Of a stretch of DNA of 64,000 bases, positions 48,376 through 59,240 are shown piece after piece. The position numbers were made by a program, and so were the translations under genes. The stretch spans positions 186,001 through 250,000 of the forward strand of contig CAJQUW010001708.1 of NCBI GenBank assembly GCA_907163375.1, read 5' to 3'. The notes beneath the pieces were generated by a model. That model saw nothing but the letters and a program-made list of their open reading frames with translations, ran no database searches and was not told the origin of the DNA. The stretch is from Prostheceraeus crozeri (lineage: Eukaryota > Platyhelminthes > Polycladida > Euryleptidae). Every line of letters starts with the position of its first letter. Within the stretch, counting starts at the first letter, position 1.

Positions 48376-48750
48376 GCCGACACCAAGTATGGCTCATTGG
48401 GTGCTTTGTATTTTTATTCCTGGCTCAAACCATACTTCAAATGTGCGATTCTAGACAACTTGTAAATAATAGAAGTGTAAATACAGGTTCAAATTTTGTC
48501 GATAATTAGACGACTATATGACGACTCAGATCGCACGAGTTACTTAGTCTAAAAATGGTCTACCTTTCTTCAATTTTAGACCACCTACAAATTCATTTTT
48601 ATTGCATCCTGAAGTTCAAAGTAACTAGTATGTGTTCTCTAGACACCGGTGAGCTCAAAAAAATATACAAAATTGCATCTTAAGATTCGAGAAAAAGATT
48701 AGACCAGTAGACGACTTTTCGTCCAGATATGGACGTCTAAAATGTTTATG

Positions 48751-49453
48751 GGGTATATATAGTAAGTATAACTTTGTTCTTGATGGCTTCCAGTGGCACT
48801 TTCGGGGCTCGATCGTACGACCAAAAGATCAATAGGAAAACAGCTAACCAAAGTGACGGATGCCACACTAGCGTTCGCTATGATAGACATAATTGCAAAC
48901 CCAGTATATTCGACTCGATCGTGCATCAACGAAATATCAAAGAAAATGTCGAAGTTTCGTGCACGTCAAGAAAAATCATTTTAAAATTTGGCGTCCCAGT
49001 AACAATCCGCTCGTGTTTTTAAAATTCCAGGTCCGGGCCCGGCTTCCACTATGGTCATCGGATAGCATCATTTTATAACAGCTCTACTTTATGTCTGATT
49101 TACCTGGAGTAATTACAAAATTCCATGTGCTATGTATTTTCAATTTCATGGCTTATTGCAATGGTGAATATTGCAGGCAGTCATCGCATATTTATCTCTT
49201 AAGAAGGTCGGTTTCCGAAATTGACTTGGGATGAAAAATAGGTCTGATTCAGCAGCTTTCACTTTCACCTTTATATTTTTGTATTCAACCAATTCACTTC
49301 TCTGATTGCTTGATTAGCTTCTACCGTGGCATTCGAGGAAATGTTAATTTCACTCAAAGCATGTTAACGCTGTTTATTAATTTACAATTTCTCTCTGTTA
49401 ATAATTTACATAATGTGTCTGAAGATTTCTCTTTCACATAATGCAAGTCTTAC
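48751..49453. other. no recognised gene
   Basis: Downstream exons of the dehydrogenase-like gene would be expected here or further left; none is recognised. Confidence 0.35.
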
Positions 49454-49645
49454 TTTTTCGATCGGCATTCCAAGCTCCTCATCGACATGCGTTATCCAAG
49501 TCTCTACCGCGAAATTCGACTGAGGAACGCCAAAACCACGAAATGCAGTATTTGAGGGAAGGTTGGTAAAACAATTTATTCCCCTGCACCGATGATTTGG
49601 GATGTTGTACGATCCAAATGATGTAAGCAGTGCGTGTGCTAAGAC
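49454..49645 (-). CDS. xanthine dehydrogenase/aldehyde oxidase-like exon (molybdenum domain)
   Basis: 64 codons on the minus strand: VLAHALLTSFGSYNIPNHRC, INCFTNLPSNTAFRGFGVPQ, FAVETWITHVDEELGMPIEK. TNLPSNTAFRGFGgPQ is the signature of the molybdopterin-binding domain of xanthine dehydrogenases and aldehyde oxidases; the Arg of AFRGFG lies at the active site in the family. The exon ends in AAA then GTAAGA, in phase 0. The acceptor before GTCTTAGC is weak. It continues directly from the exon at 60383-60469. Substrate class cannot be told from this piece. Confidence 0.8.
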
Positions 49646-50617
49646 CTCAAATGTTGATTAATGACTTTTGTAAAATACTTTTATAAGCTCACTTTCAATG
49701 CGATATGTTTTGGCAGTACTGAACCTGTACAAAATTGCTGAAAAATTCCTTATAATTTTATATACAATTTGTTAAATTCTTTTGTCATTTTGATGCAATT
49801 GGTTTTGTTTCCCAATTATTTTATAGCAACAAGCTGATTATTACATCTAAATTGTTGTTCAGAAAACAAAAATTTGTGTGTCTCATTAAATCTGCAGACA
49901 CTTATTAGGTTCATGAATGCCGGAACAGTAGCGAATCTGCGGGTAACTAGGCAGACAAGCTTAACTCGCACCTTCATTATTATTTGGATGCGGGTCAAGT
50001 ACGTAGATATCAGCTTGTACATCGCATAGAGCCATGCCGAAACTTTTCAGGATGTGCAGAATAATCATGAATCATAAATGCATATTTTGAAACAAGTGCT
50101 TAGCAGAAAGCGATGGCAATGGCAGCAGAGGTGAACGCGGTTAACCGCGGTTAATTTTTCCTAACCCGGTTAATTTTTTTCATGACCCGGTTAATTTTTT
50201 GGTGCGGTTAACCGCTACATTTTTTACTCTAAAGAGTCTTTTCAGACTTTCTATACTTTTTCTAGTGAGATTAGTAGTATAGTTTATTAGTGAATAGTAG
50301 TATTTTGTCAAGATTGGTCTCTGAACCAAAGTCTTAATAGAAGCAGCAGTTGAGACTTGACTACAGACGAGCGTCAAAATTTACGTCAGTCAATAGATAT
50401 CTCACAGAAAAACGAACGTAGGAATCGAAGTCGCTTAACACCTGCACCAGATGAGTCACCAGGCGTTGAGAGAGGTGATGAGACGCTGATCTTGAGGTGG
50501 GATGGGATCTCGAATAATGTAGCGACTAGCGAGGTCATGACTCATTTCAATCATTGTAATTTCGTCGTTAAACCTCGGTCGTCATTCCTTCGTGAACAGT
50601 CATAGAATGTCTCGCAT

Positions 50618-50937
50618 TTGGGACAACTTCAAGCTTTGACAACAAAAAGTACGCAAAAATGTAATTTGTGTGAAAAGAAGTACGTATTTTCATCTGGGAC
50701 TGGAACCCTCTTATATCATATGAAGAATCAACATCCTCTTTTCAACTTGAACGACAATCCTGGATCATCCGTATCAACGCCTGTTCGTGATGCATCCGGA
50801 AGAAGAACGAACGTCCGAGCAGCCGTCGAGGAAATGAGGGAATCGACACAAGTAAATATGGACGAATGGTTAAAGACATCCAAGTCCAGAACATGCTCAA
50901 AAGAACGAGCCATCGACATCACCAAGCTCATTGTCCG
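50618..50937 (+). pseudogene. hAT transposase BED-finger exon
   Basis: KCNLCEKKYVFSSGTGTLLY then HMKNQH is a BED-type zinc finger (CxxC...HxxxxH), the DNA-binding domain of ZBED-like hAT transposases. It is followed by a linker and a donor GTGAGT at 50938. The true start may be further upstream, in the frame at 50357-50605. Confidence 0.7.
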
Positions 50938-51790
50938 GTGAGTTAACTCTGTGACTACATGTAGGCCTACATGTATGTTAGAGCTTCATTTTTAACATGA
51001 GCCTACTTCTTTTCGTAGAAAGGTTGCGATATTTTCAGTGTAATATTTTAAATAGTCTATGTTTTAAATATGGATAAATGTAACAAAGTGTATGTTTTTT
51101 AAATGACAATATCTAATATCTTGGAGCCACCTCATATTTAGTAACTCTGTAGGCTTGTTTTTCAACGTGTTCCTTAATATTTAAGCATAAACCATGCATA
51201 TAGGCCTGTTATGCACTAAATTTTAGTAAATCAATAAGACTTGTTTTTCGCAAATATGGTGGAGAGCATGGACAGGTATTACGCAGCCCACAGGCCTACA
51301 AAATACCAAAAGAGGAACAGCAAGTAATGATTAGTTAGCCCTCCTATCTTATGAAATAGATGATGACGTTATTTAGCGGTGAAATCTGTTTGAATTCCCC
51401 TACACAATGACTATTTTATTTTAGCAACTATGACTGACCTTTCTCAATCATATTGAGATGAACGCCAGGGACGTGGTCGCCCTGATAGGGCGGGCGGGGA
51501 ACCTATGCTCAAATTTCTGAAATCTTGTGTTACAATACTGCTTGTTTTAGCCTACTTGATTGATAAATTGTGAAGAAGTTAGAAGTACGACGAGGCCGTA
51601 ATACAATGCATCGGTACATAATCTCTTACTTAGTCGGTACTCGGTACATACATGTAAATACGTAGTATATCAAGCACGAATAATATTCTTACTGGTAGAC
51701 AAAATATAGATTTATCAAGAATTAAGATACATTTTCAAAATGAAGATGAGAGTGAACATTTTGTATAGTGAAATTTCTATCCTATTTCAG

Positions 51791-53067
51791 GTCTGCAACC
51801 GTTGACATTCTGTGAGGATACCTCAATGAAGGAACTGCTTCTCTATCTCGAGCAGAACTACCAACCTCCCTCGCATACACCTCTAATGAGACATATTAAC
51901 ACAACGTACGATGAAGATCTTTCTCAACTCAAACAGAAGGTAGAAACGGATGGATTGACTTCTTCCACTTTAGTGAGCATCACCACAGATTGCTGGACTA
52001 ACAGACAAATGTCAGCATTCATGACCATCACAGCTCATTGGATCGATCGATCTTGGCAGCTTCGAAATGCTAATTTTGGTAGTCCTTTGTTAACGCAGCA
52101 ACACACCGGTGACAATTTAGCTGAAACCATAGACGAAACTTTGAGTCCTTTCAAAGTAAACGCCTTCTGTACGACCCATGACAATGCGAGCAATATGAAG
52201 AAAGCGTTGGATTTGTCCTCATCAACAAAATACCATATCGGATGCCTCGCTCACCTTCTTCAGCTCTCCATCACCGATTCTTTTGAAGAGGTAGACGAAG
52301 TAAAAAAATTTATCAACAAAGTCCATACTGCAATTTCGACAGTCCACAGATCCATAACGCTGACTTCGGAATTTCGGACCTACAGGGCACAGTTATGCAG
52401 GGATCACGATAAGTGCGAGCTTCAAAAGCACAATAAAACGAGGTGGAACAGCACTGTTGTCATGCTTCAAAGCTTTTCAAAGCTCTTTGATGCATTTGAC
52501 TTCCTTGTAAAATCAACACATGTCCTCAACAATGTGGAAAAATTTTCGCTGTCATTTGATTCGCATGAAATCATCGCAATCAAGGAGATAATTGTTCTGC
52601 TTGAAGACCTGAAGATGGCAACAGATGAATGGCAAACAGAAACATCTGTTAGTGTCTCATAAGTTTATCCGATCATGTTTTGTCTCCTGAAACGACTGCA
52701 GCTGAAACCTTGCGAAACTGCTATGGCCAAGGAGTTTCAATCACGTCTGCTGATTAATCTTGCGGAATGATTTTCCGTGGAGGACCAAGAGTTCCTTGGT
52801 TCCATGAGTGTTCATGTCATGGGATCTTTCTTGGATCCCAGGTTCAAGAAGCTGACATTCTTGTCTCGCGAAACAAGATTGAATGTTCACGCGACAATAT
52901 TGGACGAAATGAAAAAGATATCAGTGAATGTGGATGAAGAAGTAACAGAAGTCGAACGCGACGACACGTCCGGAGCACCAAGTTCAAAACGATGCAAGTT
53001 ACTTACGCTGCTTGATGACGATGTGATTGAAAAGAAAGTATCAAAAGAAGAGGATGAGCTGGATAGC
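51791..53067 (+). pseudogene. hAT transposase catalytic exon (ZBED type)
   Basis: After TATTTCAG the frame reads VSITTDCWTNRQMSAFMTIT (first catalytic Asp), AFCTTHDNASNMKKALDLSS (second), HIGCLAHLLQLSITDSF and NKTRWNSTVVMLQSF, all landmarks of ZBED-like hAT transposases. Stops interrupt it at 52660-52662 and again just after LLINLAE, before MSVHVMGSFLDPRFKKLTFL. The LTR element begins at 53068 within this exon. The distal catalytic Glu is in the exon at 56219. Confidence 0.75.
53063..53067 (+). repeat. LTR element 5-bp target duplication, left copy
   Basis: ATAGC, repeated at 55622-55626. Confidence 0.85.
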
Positions 53068-53316
53068 TGTTAGAGAATTATGACATGACATATAAGTGAA
53101 TGAATGAATGAATGAGTAACGTGTGCTTGTGCGTCGGACGCTGGTGGCGATCTGCATTATGTAACCTTTGCATCACTCTCCCTTTTCTTACTTATTGGAT
53201 GTGTAGAGACTGACCAGGCAGACGATCTCTGTACGGCGTGCTAACGAGTGGAGTGAAGAGAGTAACGGGAATTAAACGGTTTCAGTTTCGACGGGTTTGT
53301 TTTCAATTTAACTACA
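53068..53316 (+). repeat. 5' long terminal repeat (249 bp)
   Basis: Starts TGTTAGAGAATTATGACATG, holds a GAAT tandem, and ends AATTTAACTACA. One base differs from the 3' copy, in the GAAT tandem. Confidence 0.9.
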
Positions 53317-53331
53317 AGCTATCACGGCATA

Positions 53332-54015
53332 ATGGCTACTCCTCGAATAACGGATATCATCAATCAATATGACGGCTCTACGGATTTTTCGGAGTGGGTG
53401 AAAAAGCTGGAGCTAGTTTCAAAGCTCCAGAAAGTGGAAGACCTAGTAGACTTTCTACCATTATTTCTCGTGGGCGACGCATTCGCAGTTTACGACGCTT
53501 TGAGTGACGCAGTGAAATCTGACTATCCTTGTCTTAAGGCCGAACTTTTAAAGGCTTTCTCGTTGGATACATTCTCGGCCTTTGAGCTCCTTTGCGATCG
53601 ACGACATATTCCAGGTGAGAGTGTTGACGTTTATCTCGCCGATCTTGTACGTCTCGTCGGCCTCATTGGAGATGGAAATGAACTGTTGAAGTGCGCGTTT
53701 GTATCAGGTCTACCAAGCGACATCAAACTTCAGTTAAAGGCGGTCTCAAAGTTGGAATCAATGTCTCTAGCGGAGGTGGTGGAGAGAGCGAGGTCAATCA
53801 ATTTCAAGGAGAACCGAACTGTGTCTGCAGCGGCCGCAACGATTAAGTCGAGGAGGAAAGTCAGCCCTATTCGGAAGTGTTACCGATGTGGTGAGCATGG
53901 ACACCTGGCACGGGCCTGCCCTCAGACAAAGATCAAAAGTTGCTGCTTCTTGTGTGGCGAAGATGGTCATTTCGTCGCTCAGTGTCCAATGCGTAAGGAC
54001 TCAAAAAACGAGTAA
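53332..54015 (+). CDS. LTR-element Gag-like protein with two zinc knuckles
   Basis: About 228 codons right after the 5' repeat. The first 150 residues are helical (WVKKLELVSKLQKVEDLVDF, LLKCAFVSGLPSDIKLQLK), as in Gag capsid domains. Two CCHC knuckles close it: CYRCGEHGHLARAC and CCFLCGEDGHFVAQC, which bind the packaged RNA. A virus-like element fossil part. Confidence 0.8.
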   Translation: MATPRITDIINQYDGSTDFSEWVKKLELVSKLQKVEDLVDFLPLFLVGDAFAVYDALSDAVKSDYPCLKAELLKAFSLDTFSAFELLCDRRHIPGESVDVYLADLVRLVGLIGDGNELLKCAFVSGLPSDIKLQLKAVSKLESMSLAEVVERARSINFKENRTVSAAAATIKSRRKVSPIRKCYRCGEHGHLARACPQTKIKSCCFLCGEDGHFVAQCPMRKDSKNE

Positions 54016-54130
54016 CGGGGACCGCCATCTGCGCCAGAGGTTTCCCTCACTTGAAGAGAGCGCAATTACCGACTATTCAAGCGTGCATTAACAAACGACC
54101 AGTGAACGCCCTCGTTGATTCCGGCTGTGT

Positions 54131-54790
54131 ATGGACTATTGTTTCACGCCTGAACGGTCTCGAGTGCAAACTCATGGTATGGCTGGAGCGCTGATCCATC
54201 GAAGGTTAGGGATCCTGTATGATACTATGACGGAGTACTGCATGGAAATGCTACCAATACTGGTTAGATCGGCCGAGAATAAAGCTGATCGGCTAACGCG
54301 AGTTCCGAGGGAATGGCTGCGGACCGACACTGTGTGCTGTGTGGCTTCTGAAAATCATGTAACGATCAGTGATAGAATCAAGCTTGTGCACGAAGAGATT
54401 CATTGCGGAATTGACAAGACGTTGTATCTCTTCCGTTCTTGTTATCCTGAAATTGAGATAGATCGTGAAACTGTTCGATGTGTGGTGCAGAGTTGTGTTG
54501 AATGTTCTACTATTGATCCGGCTCCTATTCGCTGGGAGAGGGGAGAACTGAGTGTAGGGGAGAATTGGAAGAGACTAGCATGTGATACCACCCTCTATAA
54601 TGGCAAGAAATTTCTTACAATTATTGACAGTGGCCCTAGTCGCTTCGCCATATGGAAAGAACTACCGAATGAGAGACTTGCTACAGTTATCAATGCGTTC
54701 ATGACTGTTTTTCGCGAGATGGGGCCACCAGTGGAGTTACTGTTAGATAATTCGACAACATTTAAGTCTGAGCAATTAATAGAAGTGTAA
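54131..54790 (+). CDS. LTR-element RNase H end and integrase N-terminal part
   Basis: It begins with a stretch like the end of an RNase H/connection region (ENKADRLTRVPREWL). Then comes the HHCC zinc region (VHEEIHCGIDKTLYLFRSC and VRCVVQSCVEC) and the first core aspartates (LACDTTLYNGKKFLTIIDSG, VELLLDNSTTFKSE). Confidence 0.7.
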   Translation: MDYCFTPERSRVQTHGMAGALIHRRLGILYDTMTEYCMEMLPILVRSAENKADRLTRVPREWLRTDTVCCVASENHVTISDRIKLVHEEIHCGIDKTLYLFRSCYPEIEIDRETVRCVVQSCVECSTIDPAPIRWERGELSVGENWKRLACDTTLYNGKKFLTIIDSGPSRFAIWKELPNERLATVINAFMTVFREMGPPVELLLDNSTTFKSEQLIEV

Positions 54791-54825
54791 TTAATTAAGC
54801 GAAGAATTAATAGATTGCCTGGGGA

Positions 54826-55359
54826 GTGCGAGTAATTTATCGAGCAGCTTATCGACCGAGTGGGAATGGAGTGATTGAGCGGCATCACCGGACTATCAAA
54901 AGAAACTCAGCGCGAACTGGACAGTCGCCATTGACTGCCGTTTTTTGGTACAATTTTTTGCCTCTGGTTGGTGATGATCCTCATTCAACTCCCCATCGAC
55001 GGTTGTTTAGACAGAAATGGAGTTGTCCGCTGCAACGAAACGATTCAGTCGAACATTCTGCGCATCATTCTCAATTCTCCGAAGGCGATATGGTCTATGT
55101 GAAGCCTCCAAATGCAAGATGCACCACGCGGTGGGGTACAGGAGAAATAACGAGAATCACCGACGGTGGAGCAATCGAGGTGGACGGAGTGCATCGCCAT
55201 ATATCGGATATCAGGAGAATACGACTTGACTTTCTTTCTGATGACGACGACTCATCTAACCTGAATTCCGAGGATCCTGACATCCCAAGTGAGCAAAGAC
55301 GAAGTGAAAGAGTGACAGCTGAGCCTTGGCGCTATACGGACTCTGATTATGATTCTTAA
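54826..55359 (+). CDS. LTR-element integrase C-terminal part
   Basis: YRPSGNGVIERHHRTIKRNS carries the catalytic Glu of the rve core. It is followed by a GDMVYVKPPNAR, RWGTGEITRITDGGAIEVDG region like the SH3-type C-terminal domain of Ty3/Gypsy integrases. It ends shortly before the 3' repeat. Confidence 0.7.
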   Translation: MRVIYRAAYRPSGNGVIERHHRTIKRNSARTGQSPLTAVFWYNFLPLVGDDPHSTPHRRLFRQKWSCPLQRNDSVEHSAHHSQFSEGDMVYVKPPNARCTTRWGTGEITRITDGGAIEVDGVHRHISDIRRIRLDFLSDDDDSSNLNSEDPDIPSEQRRSERVTAEPWRYTDSDYDS

Positions 55360-55372
55360 AATCAGGTGGCGA

Positions 55373-55621
55373 TGTTAGAGAATTATGACATGACATATAA
55401 GTGAATGAATGAATGAGTGAGTAACGTGTGCTTGTGCGTCGGACGCTGGTGGCGATCTGCATTATGTAACCTTTGCATCACTCTCCCTTTTCTTACTTAT
55501 TGGATGTGTAGAGACTGACCAGGCAGACGATCTCTGTACGGCGTGCTAACGAGTGGAGTGAAGAGAGTAACGGGAATTAAACGGTTTCAGTTTCGACGGG
55601 TTTGTTTTCAATTTAACTACA
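55373..55621 (+). repeat. 3' long terminal repeat (249 bp)
   Basis: Pairs with 53068-53316; followed by ATAGC at 55622-55626. Confidence 0.9.
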
Positions 55622-56218
55622 ATAGCAATACAAGTAAGTTCAAAAAATGCACGATTTGCAACAGGAATGCATTGGAAATTTGCTGACATGAATTTCATAA
55701 ATCTATGTAGGGGAATATGAACTCTGCAATAGGCTGTTTGACTGAAGTTGCAAAAATAATATCAAGACGTCTACGATGTTAGAAAATTGTACTTTACTAT
55801 CTCAGTGAAAATACATGTTGTTTTACTTTTAATTATAATATTTTGTCATTTTTTGTCAACGTTATGCATAACTGATATTGTTCATGATAATGTTAATTGC
55901 CCACATGAAGTTGTATTTTGATAGCATTGTTTGTTGTTCGATACAATGTTACAGACCTACTATATATTGGATATTGTGGTATATCGACGATGTCTATAAT
56001 GTGCACAATCTTTATGACGTGAATCACAGGGTTTGGAGTTTTCATCCATTCAAACATTACATCATACAGGCTAGACATGATAGCATGACAGTTATAAGCC
56101 TATGTTATACCCGTATATATGATTCTTAGTATGCAGCATGTTGTGACACTTGTTCATCACCCTAAAATTCAATTCTTACAGGCTTTGATTAATACTCTTT
56201 CATCTTTTCTCTTTTCAG

Positions 56219-56458
56219 GCACAAGGATTACCTTCACAGTCAAAGGATCCACTTTCACGGTGGAGAATCAATCAAGCGAAGTTTAGAAAGCTTTCGTTGC
56301 TTGCGAGAAAGTATCTGGCTATTCAGGCCACGAGTGATGCCTCCGAACGAGTCTTCTCTGTCTTCGGCTACATTTACCATGAAAGGCGAATGGGACTCAC
56401 AGCTGAACATGCACAGCAGATAATGTTTTTGAATCTGAACTCCAAGAAGTCTTCCTGA
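56219..56458 (+). pseudogene. hAT transposase C-terminal dimerisation exon, copy B
   Basis: 80 codons after CTTTTCAG: KFRKLSLLARKYLAIQATSD, ASERVFSVFGYIYHERRMGL, TAEHAQQIMFLNLN and a stop. This is the hATC domain, including the distal catalytic Glu (ASERVFS). The donor of the preceding exon is at 55634 (CAA then GTAAGT), just beyond the LTR insertion. This exon itself is intact. Confidence 0.8.
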
Positions 56459-57049
56459 GTTGAACGAATACATATTTTCAAATTAAAAATATCATTCTTT
56501 TTTTCTGCCAAAACAGGTCCGTACCGTACTTATTATGTGCGTCCACATACATGTAAATCACCTAATGTTTTATCCTATCCTACCATTCATGCGCCTACAT
56601 ACTGTAATTTTGTCATAATTTGCACGACTGATGCGCATTCACTATTTATAATTCAGATAGAAAAAATGAATTTTGTCATCATAGCAAGATTAGCAACATC
56701 ATCATTTATTCCGTTCACGACTAGGCAGTTAGTAGGCCTATAATTCACGCTATAGCAGTCCTAATCGTTCGCTGTTTCTTCTGTGATTTAACTCGACTTT
56801 CATTAGCCTATAACAAATAAGGTCTATTGCCTATTATCAAAATTCCTCAATCTCGGCCTATCTACGCTCACATATTGGTAGGCCTACATACACGTAGATG
56901 AAGATGATTGCTTTTAGTTATGTATTTTGAGACTGAAATTTTGAAACCTACAATTAACCGCGGTTAATTTGGTGTTTAACCGGTTAATTTTTTTCTTAAC
57001 CGCGTTCACCTCTGAATGGCAGCAGGAGCACATTTGTACTATAAAACGT

Positions 57050-58627
57050 CAGGGTTGGCCTTTTGCCGGCTAAAACTGGTTTTTGCCACTAAGTGGTAAA
57101 AACCGGCAAAACTGGTAAAAACCGGCTAAAACTAAAATTCCGAAAAATCAGTCTATTTCTTCCCGAAATGATCGACAGCAAGCCGGTGGTTTAGGTATTA
57201 CGGTGCATGCGCGTTTGCAGTTTGCAACTCTTATCTTCCAAAACATGACATTCATTCTGTGATAGAACCACATGATATGTTTTTATAACGAACGACAAAC
57301 GATGTTGCCTTTCTTTACGATTGCTCTGCCCTATTCTTGTGATTTAAGAACAAATGTTGACTTCAGCACCATTTTGGCTCTTTGGTTCATGTAACAGAAG
57401 TTGTTAGATACTCGCAGAATTATCATCAAATGAATGAAAAAATTAAAATAAGTATATGAATATAACTGGTTACATACAACTAAATTTAGCAAACCACTTT
57501 CTTCATGTGGACGAGCTTCAATAATCCCACTGTCATTCTTCTGTGTTGAGTGTTCAGCAAGAATGTAGAGGGTATTTTAATAGTAGCTTAGGTTTCATCA
57601 GATCTAGATTCGAACCCAGGTCTCATGAACGCAGAGAAAACACTCTATCAAAAAGTCTCTGCACCGGAAAATCTCACCTCCCAAATCAAGCAATGTGCAA
57701 CAGTCACTTAGAATGCATTTCTACTTTTTTTTAGAATTATACTAAATGTACTAATGCTTGTGACTGTAGCAGGAAATCATGATTTGGAAGAACAAATAAT
57801 AATTAAATAACATAGTTCGCACCAGCAATCTTGATAAAGTGAGGTATAGTGTATGTCTGAACAGCTTCAGTTATAATCTCAACAAAAGAACATGTCCAGC
57901 AAGCTGTAAAATTGATCTTGTTAATAGAATCTGAGAGCGACAAACAATTTTACATTATTGCAATATACAAGTTTGTTTAAAGTTCTTGAAATTTCCATAT
58001 TTTGAGCTCAAATCGAAACTTTACTTTCGGTTTTAAATTCTTTTAACATATCCTTATCTTATAAATATGTGAGGGTAAGTTACCATGACATGAAAAATGT
58101 TGAAGGGCAAAATTTTTAATCTAGTCCTTCTGGGAGTGCAGGATAAATTTCATAGTAATATTCGTGTAATCACAATGGGTATGGGATATTTGCCACAGAT
58201 TTAGAAGACAAGCTATTCTATGAGTTCAGCAGGGAGGTTAATCGTAGAAATCCGACGTGCACGCTTAGAAGAATAATGCACAACAGCTTTATAACAATAC
58301 ATTTTATAATAATTCATATTCTTACACCTCTACCTGGAACATATTCTTGATTGAAATGCGATATTGGTAAGCTTGAATTGTGAAAATACAGGCTTAAATG
58401 TTTATCGAATGATGAAAAAGTAAAGTGAACTTATTGCGACTAACGTTCATCAGTAAAGTAAGGAGTGACAATGATCCCTTATATTGTATGTACCCAAAAA
58501 ACTTAAGCAGTAATGCTGGAAAAATAGTTTTAGCCAGTTTATTGCCAGTTTTAGCCGAAAAATGGTGACAAAAGCTGATGGTTTTTACCGGTTTTTACCA
58601 CATGGTGGTTTTTACCGGCCAACCCTG
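57050..58627. mobile_element. non-autonomous DNA transposon with CAGGGTTGGCC ends
   Basis: CAGGGTTGGCC at 57050-57060 and GGCCAACCCTG at 58617-58627 are exact inverts. Both are followed inward by GGTAAAAACCGG-type repeats that are themselves self-complementary. Flanking octamers TAAAACGT and TGAAGCGT agree at 6 of 8, suggesting a diverged hAT-type duplication. No transposase inside. Confidence 0.7.
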
Positions 58628-58835
58628 TGAAGCGTTGACACGAAGGGTTCTTTCTGCACTGATACAGAAGTTTCACGCAGTTTTCCTTAACACATAAGGT
58701 TCTGCCCACGTGGATGCATGAAGTTCAAGCACTGTTGATACAGAATGCTCACGCAACGCTGATGTATGAGGCTTATGCAGCGCTAATACATGAAGTTCAC
58801 GAAGCGTTGATGAAAAAGGTTGTGTTGCACAGCGT
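58628..58835 (+). repeat. degenerate minisatellite, ~27-bp unit
   Basis: About eight units around GTTGATACATGAAGTTCACG, for example near 58720, 58745, 58780 and 58805, with substitutions and small length changes. Confidence 0.55.
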
Positions 58836-59240
58836 CTGCCATCAACAGAACTCAAATTAGCATTTAAATGTGCCTATCACAGCGAAGGCTTATCCGCAAA
58901 GGCTTCGCATCATGCGTGAATGTTAACGTGATATTTGCACAATGCATCGATATTATTGAAAATCCAATTATATTTTCAAATAATCTGACTGAAAATACAA
59001 ATGATTGAATGCTGCTACTACTCTAATCACGTTGAAATAAAACCGAAAAGCTGAGAAGGCTTATCCGAGATTCAGCATGCTAACAGTTCCATCGGATATG
59101 AGGATAACGTGAGATAGCAAATTGTCATAGGGTTCATTAACACGTATATACAGGATAAAGCATGCATGATAGAAAAAGTTGGAAGAGACAACAGCATCTA
59201 CGCTGTAAATCGCTGGATACGAAAATTACACCCAAATATA
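58836..59240. other. no recognised feature
   Basis: Intron sequence without identifiable repeats. Confidence 0.3.

Larger units (their letters stand above)
45640..48750. mobile_element. possible DNA transposon with AGACGAC-rich ends
   Basis: GTCGTCTACTAGACGTCTAA at about 45648 is mirrored by a similar inverted block at about 48700-48730, and both flanks repeat TTAGACGAC words over 150-250 bp. Inside lie a possible terminal exon on the minus strand, a GA-rich tract and a GGCAAC repeat cluster. No transposase domain is recognised, so this is a tentative call. Confidence 0.35.
53068..55621 (+). mobile_element. LTR retroelement, Ty3/Gypsy-like, short broken fossil
   Basis: Two 249-bp long terminal repeats (TG...CA), 5-bp ATAGC duplications and a gag-integrase order on the plus strand. 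The repeats differ at about one base, so the insertion is recent. At 2.55 kb it is far shorter than a complete family member and is broken, with several breaks. Ty3/Gypsy is favoured by the Gag knuckles and the HHCC-DDE integrase; BEL/Pao is the alternative. Confidence 0.85.
50126..57014 (+). mobile_element. hAT element copy B, both ends present, with nested LTR element
   Basis: The ends CAGAGGTGAACGCGG (50126) and CCGCGTTCACCTCTG (57014) are inverted, and the 8-bp duplication AATGGCAG flanks it exactly (50118-50125 and 57015-57022). Without the LTR element it is about 4.3 kb. The transposase is spliced (BED exon, catalytic exon, C-terminal exon) and has in-frame stops, so it is not autonomous. 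Subterminal repeats of GCGGTTAACCGC lie at both ends. Confidence 0.9.

Noticed and set aside
48774-49022. Possible host exon with a good acceptor-like AG
   Set aside because: No family match on either strand and the reading changes with the chosen frame; not enough to call.
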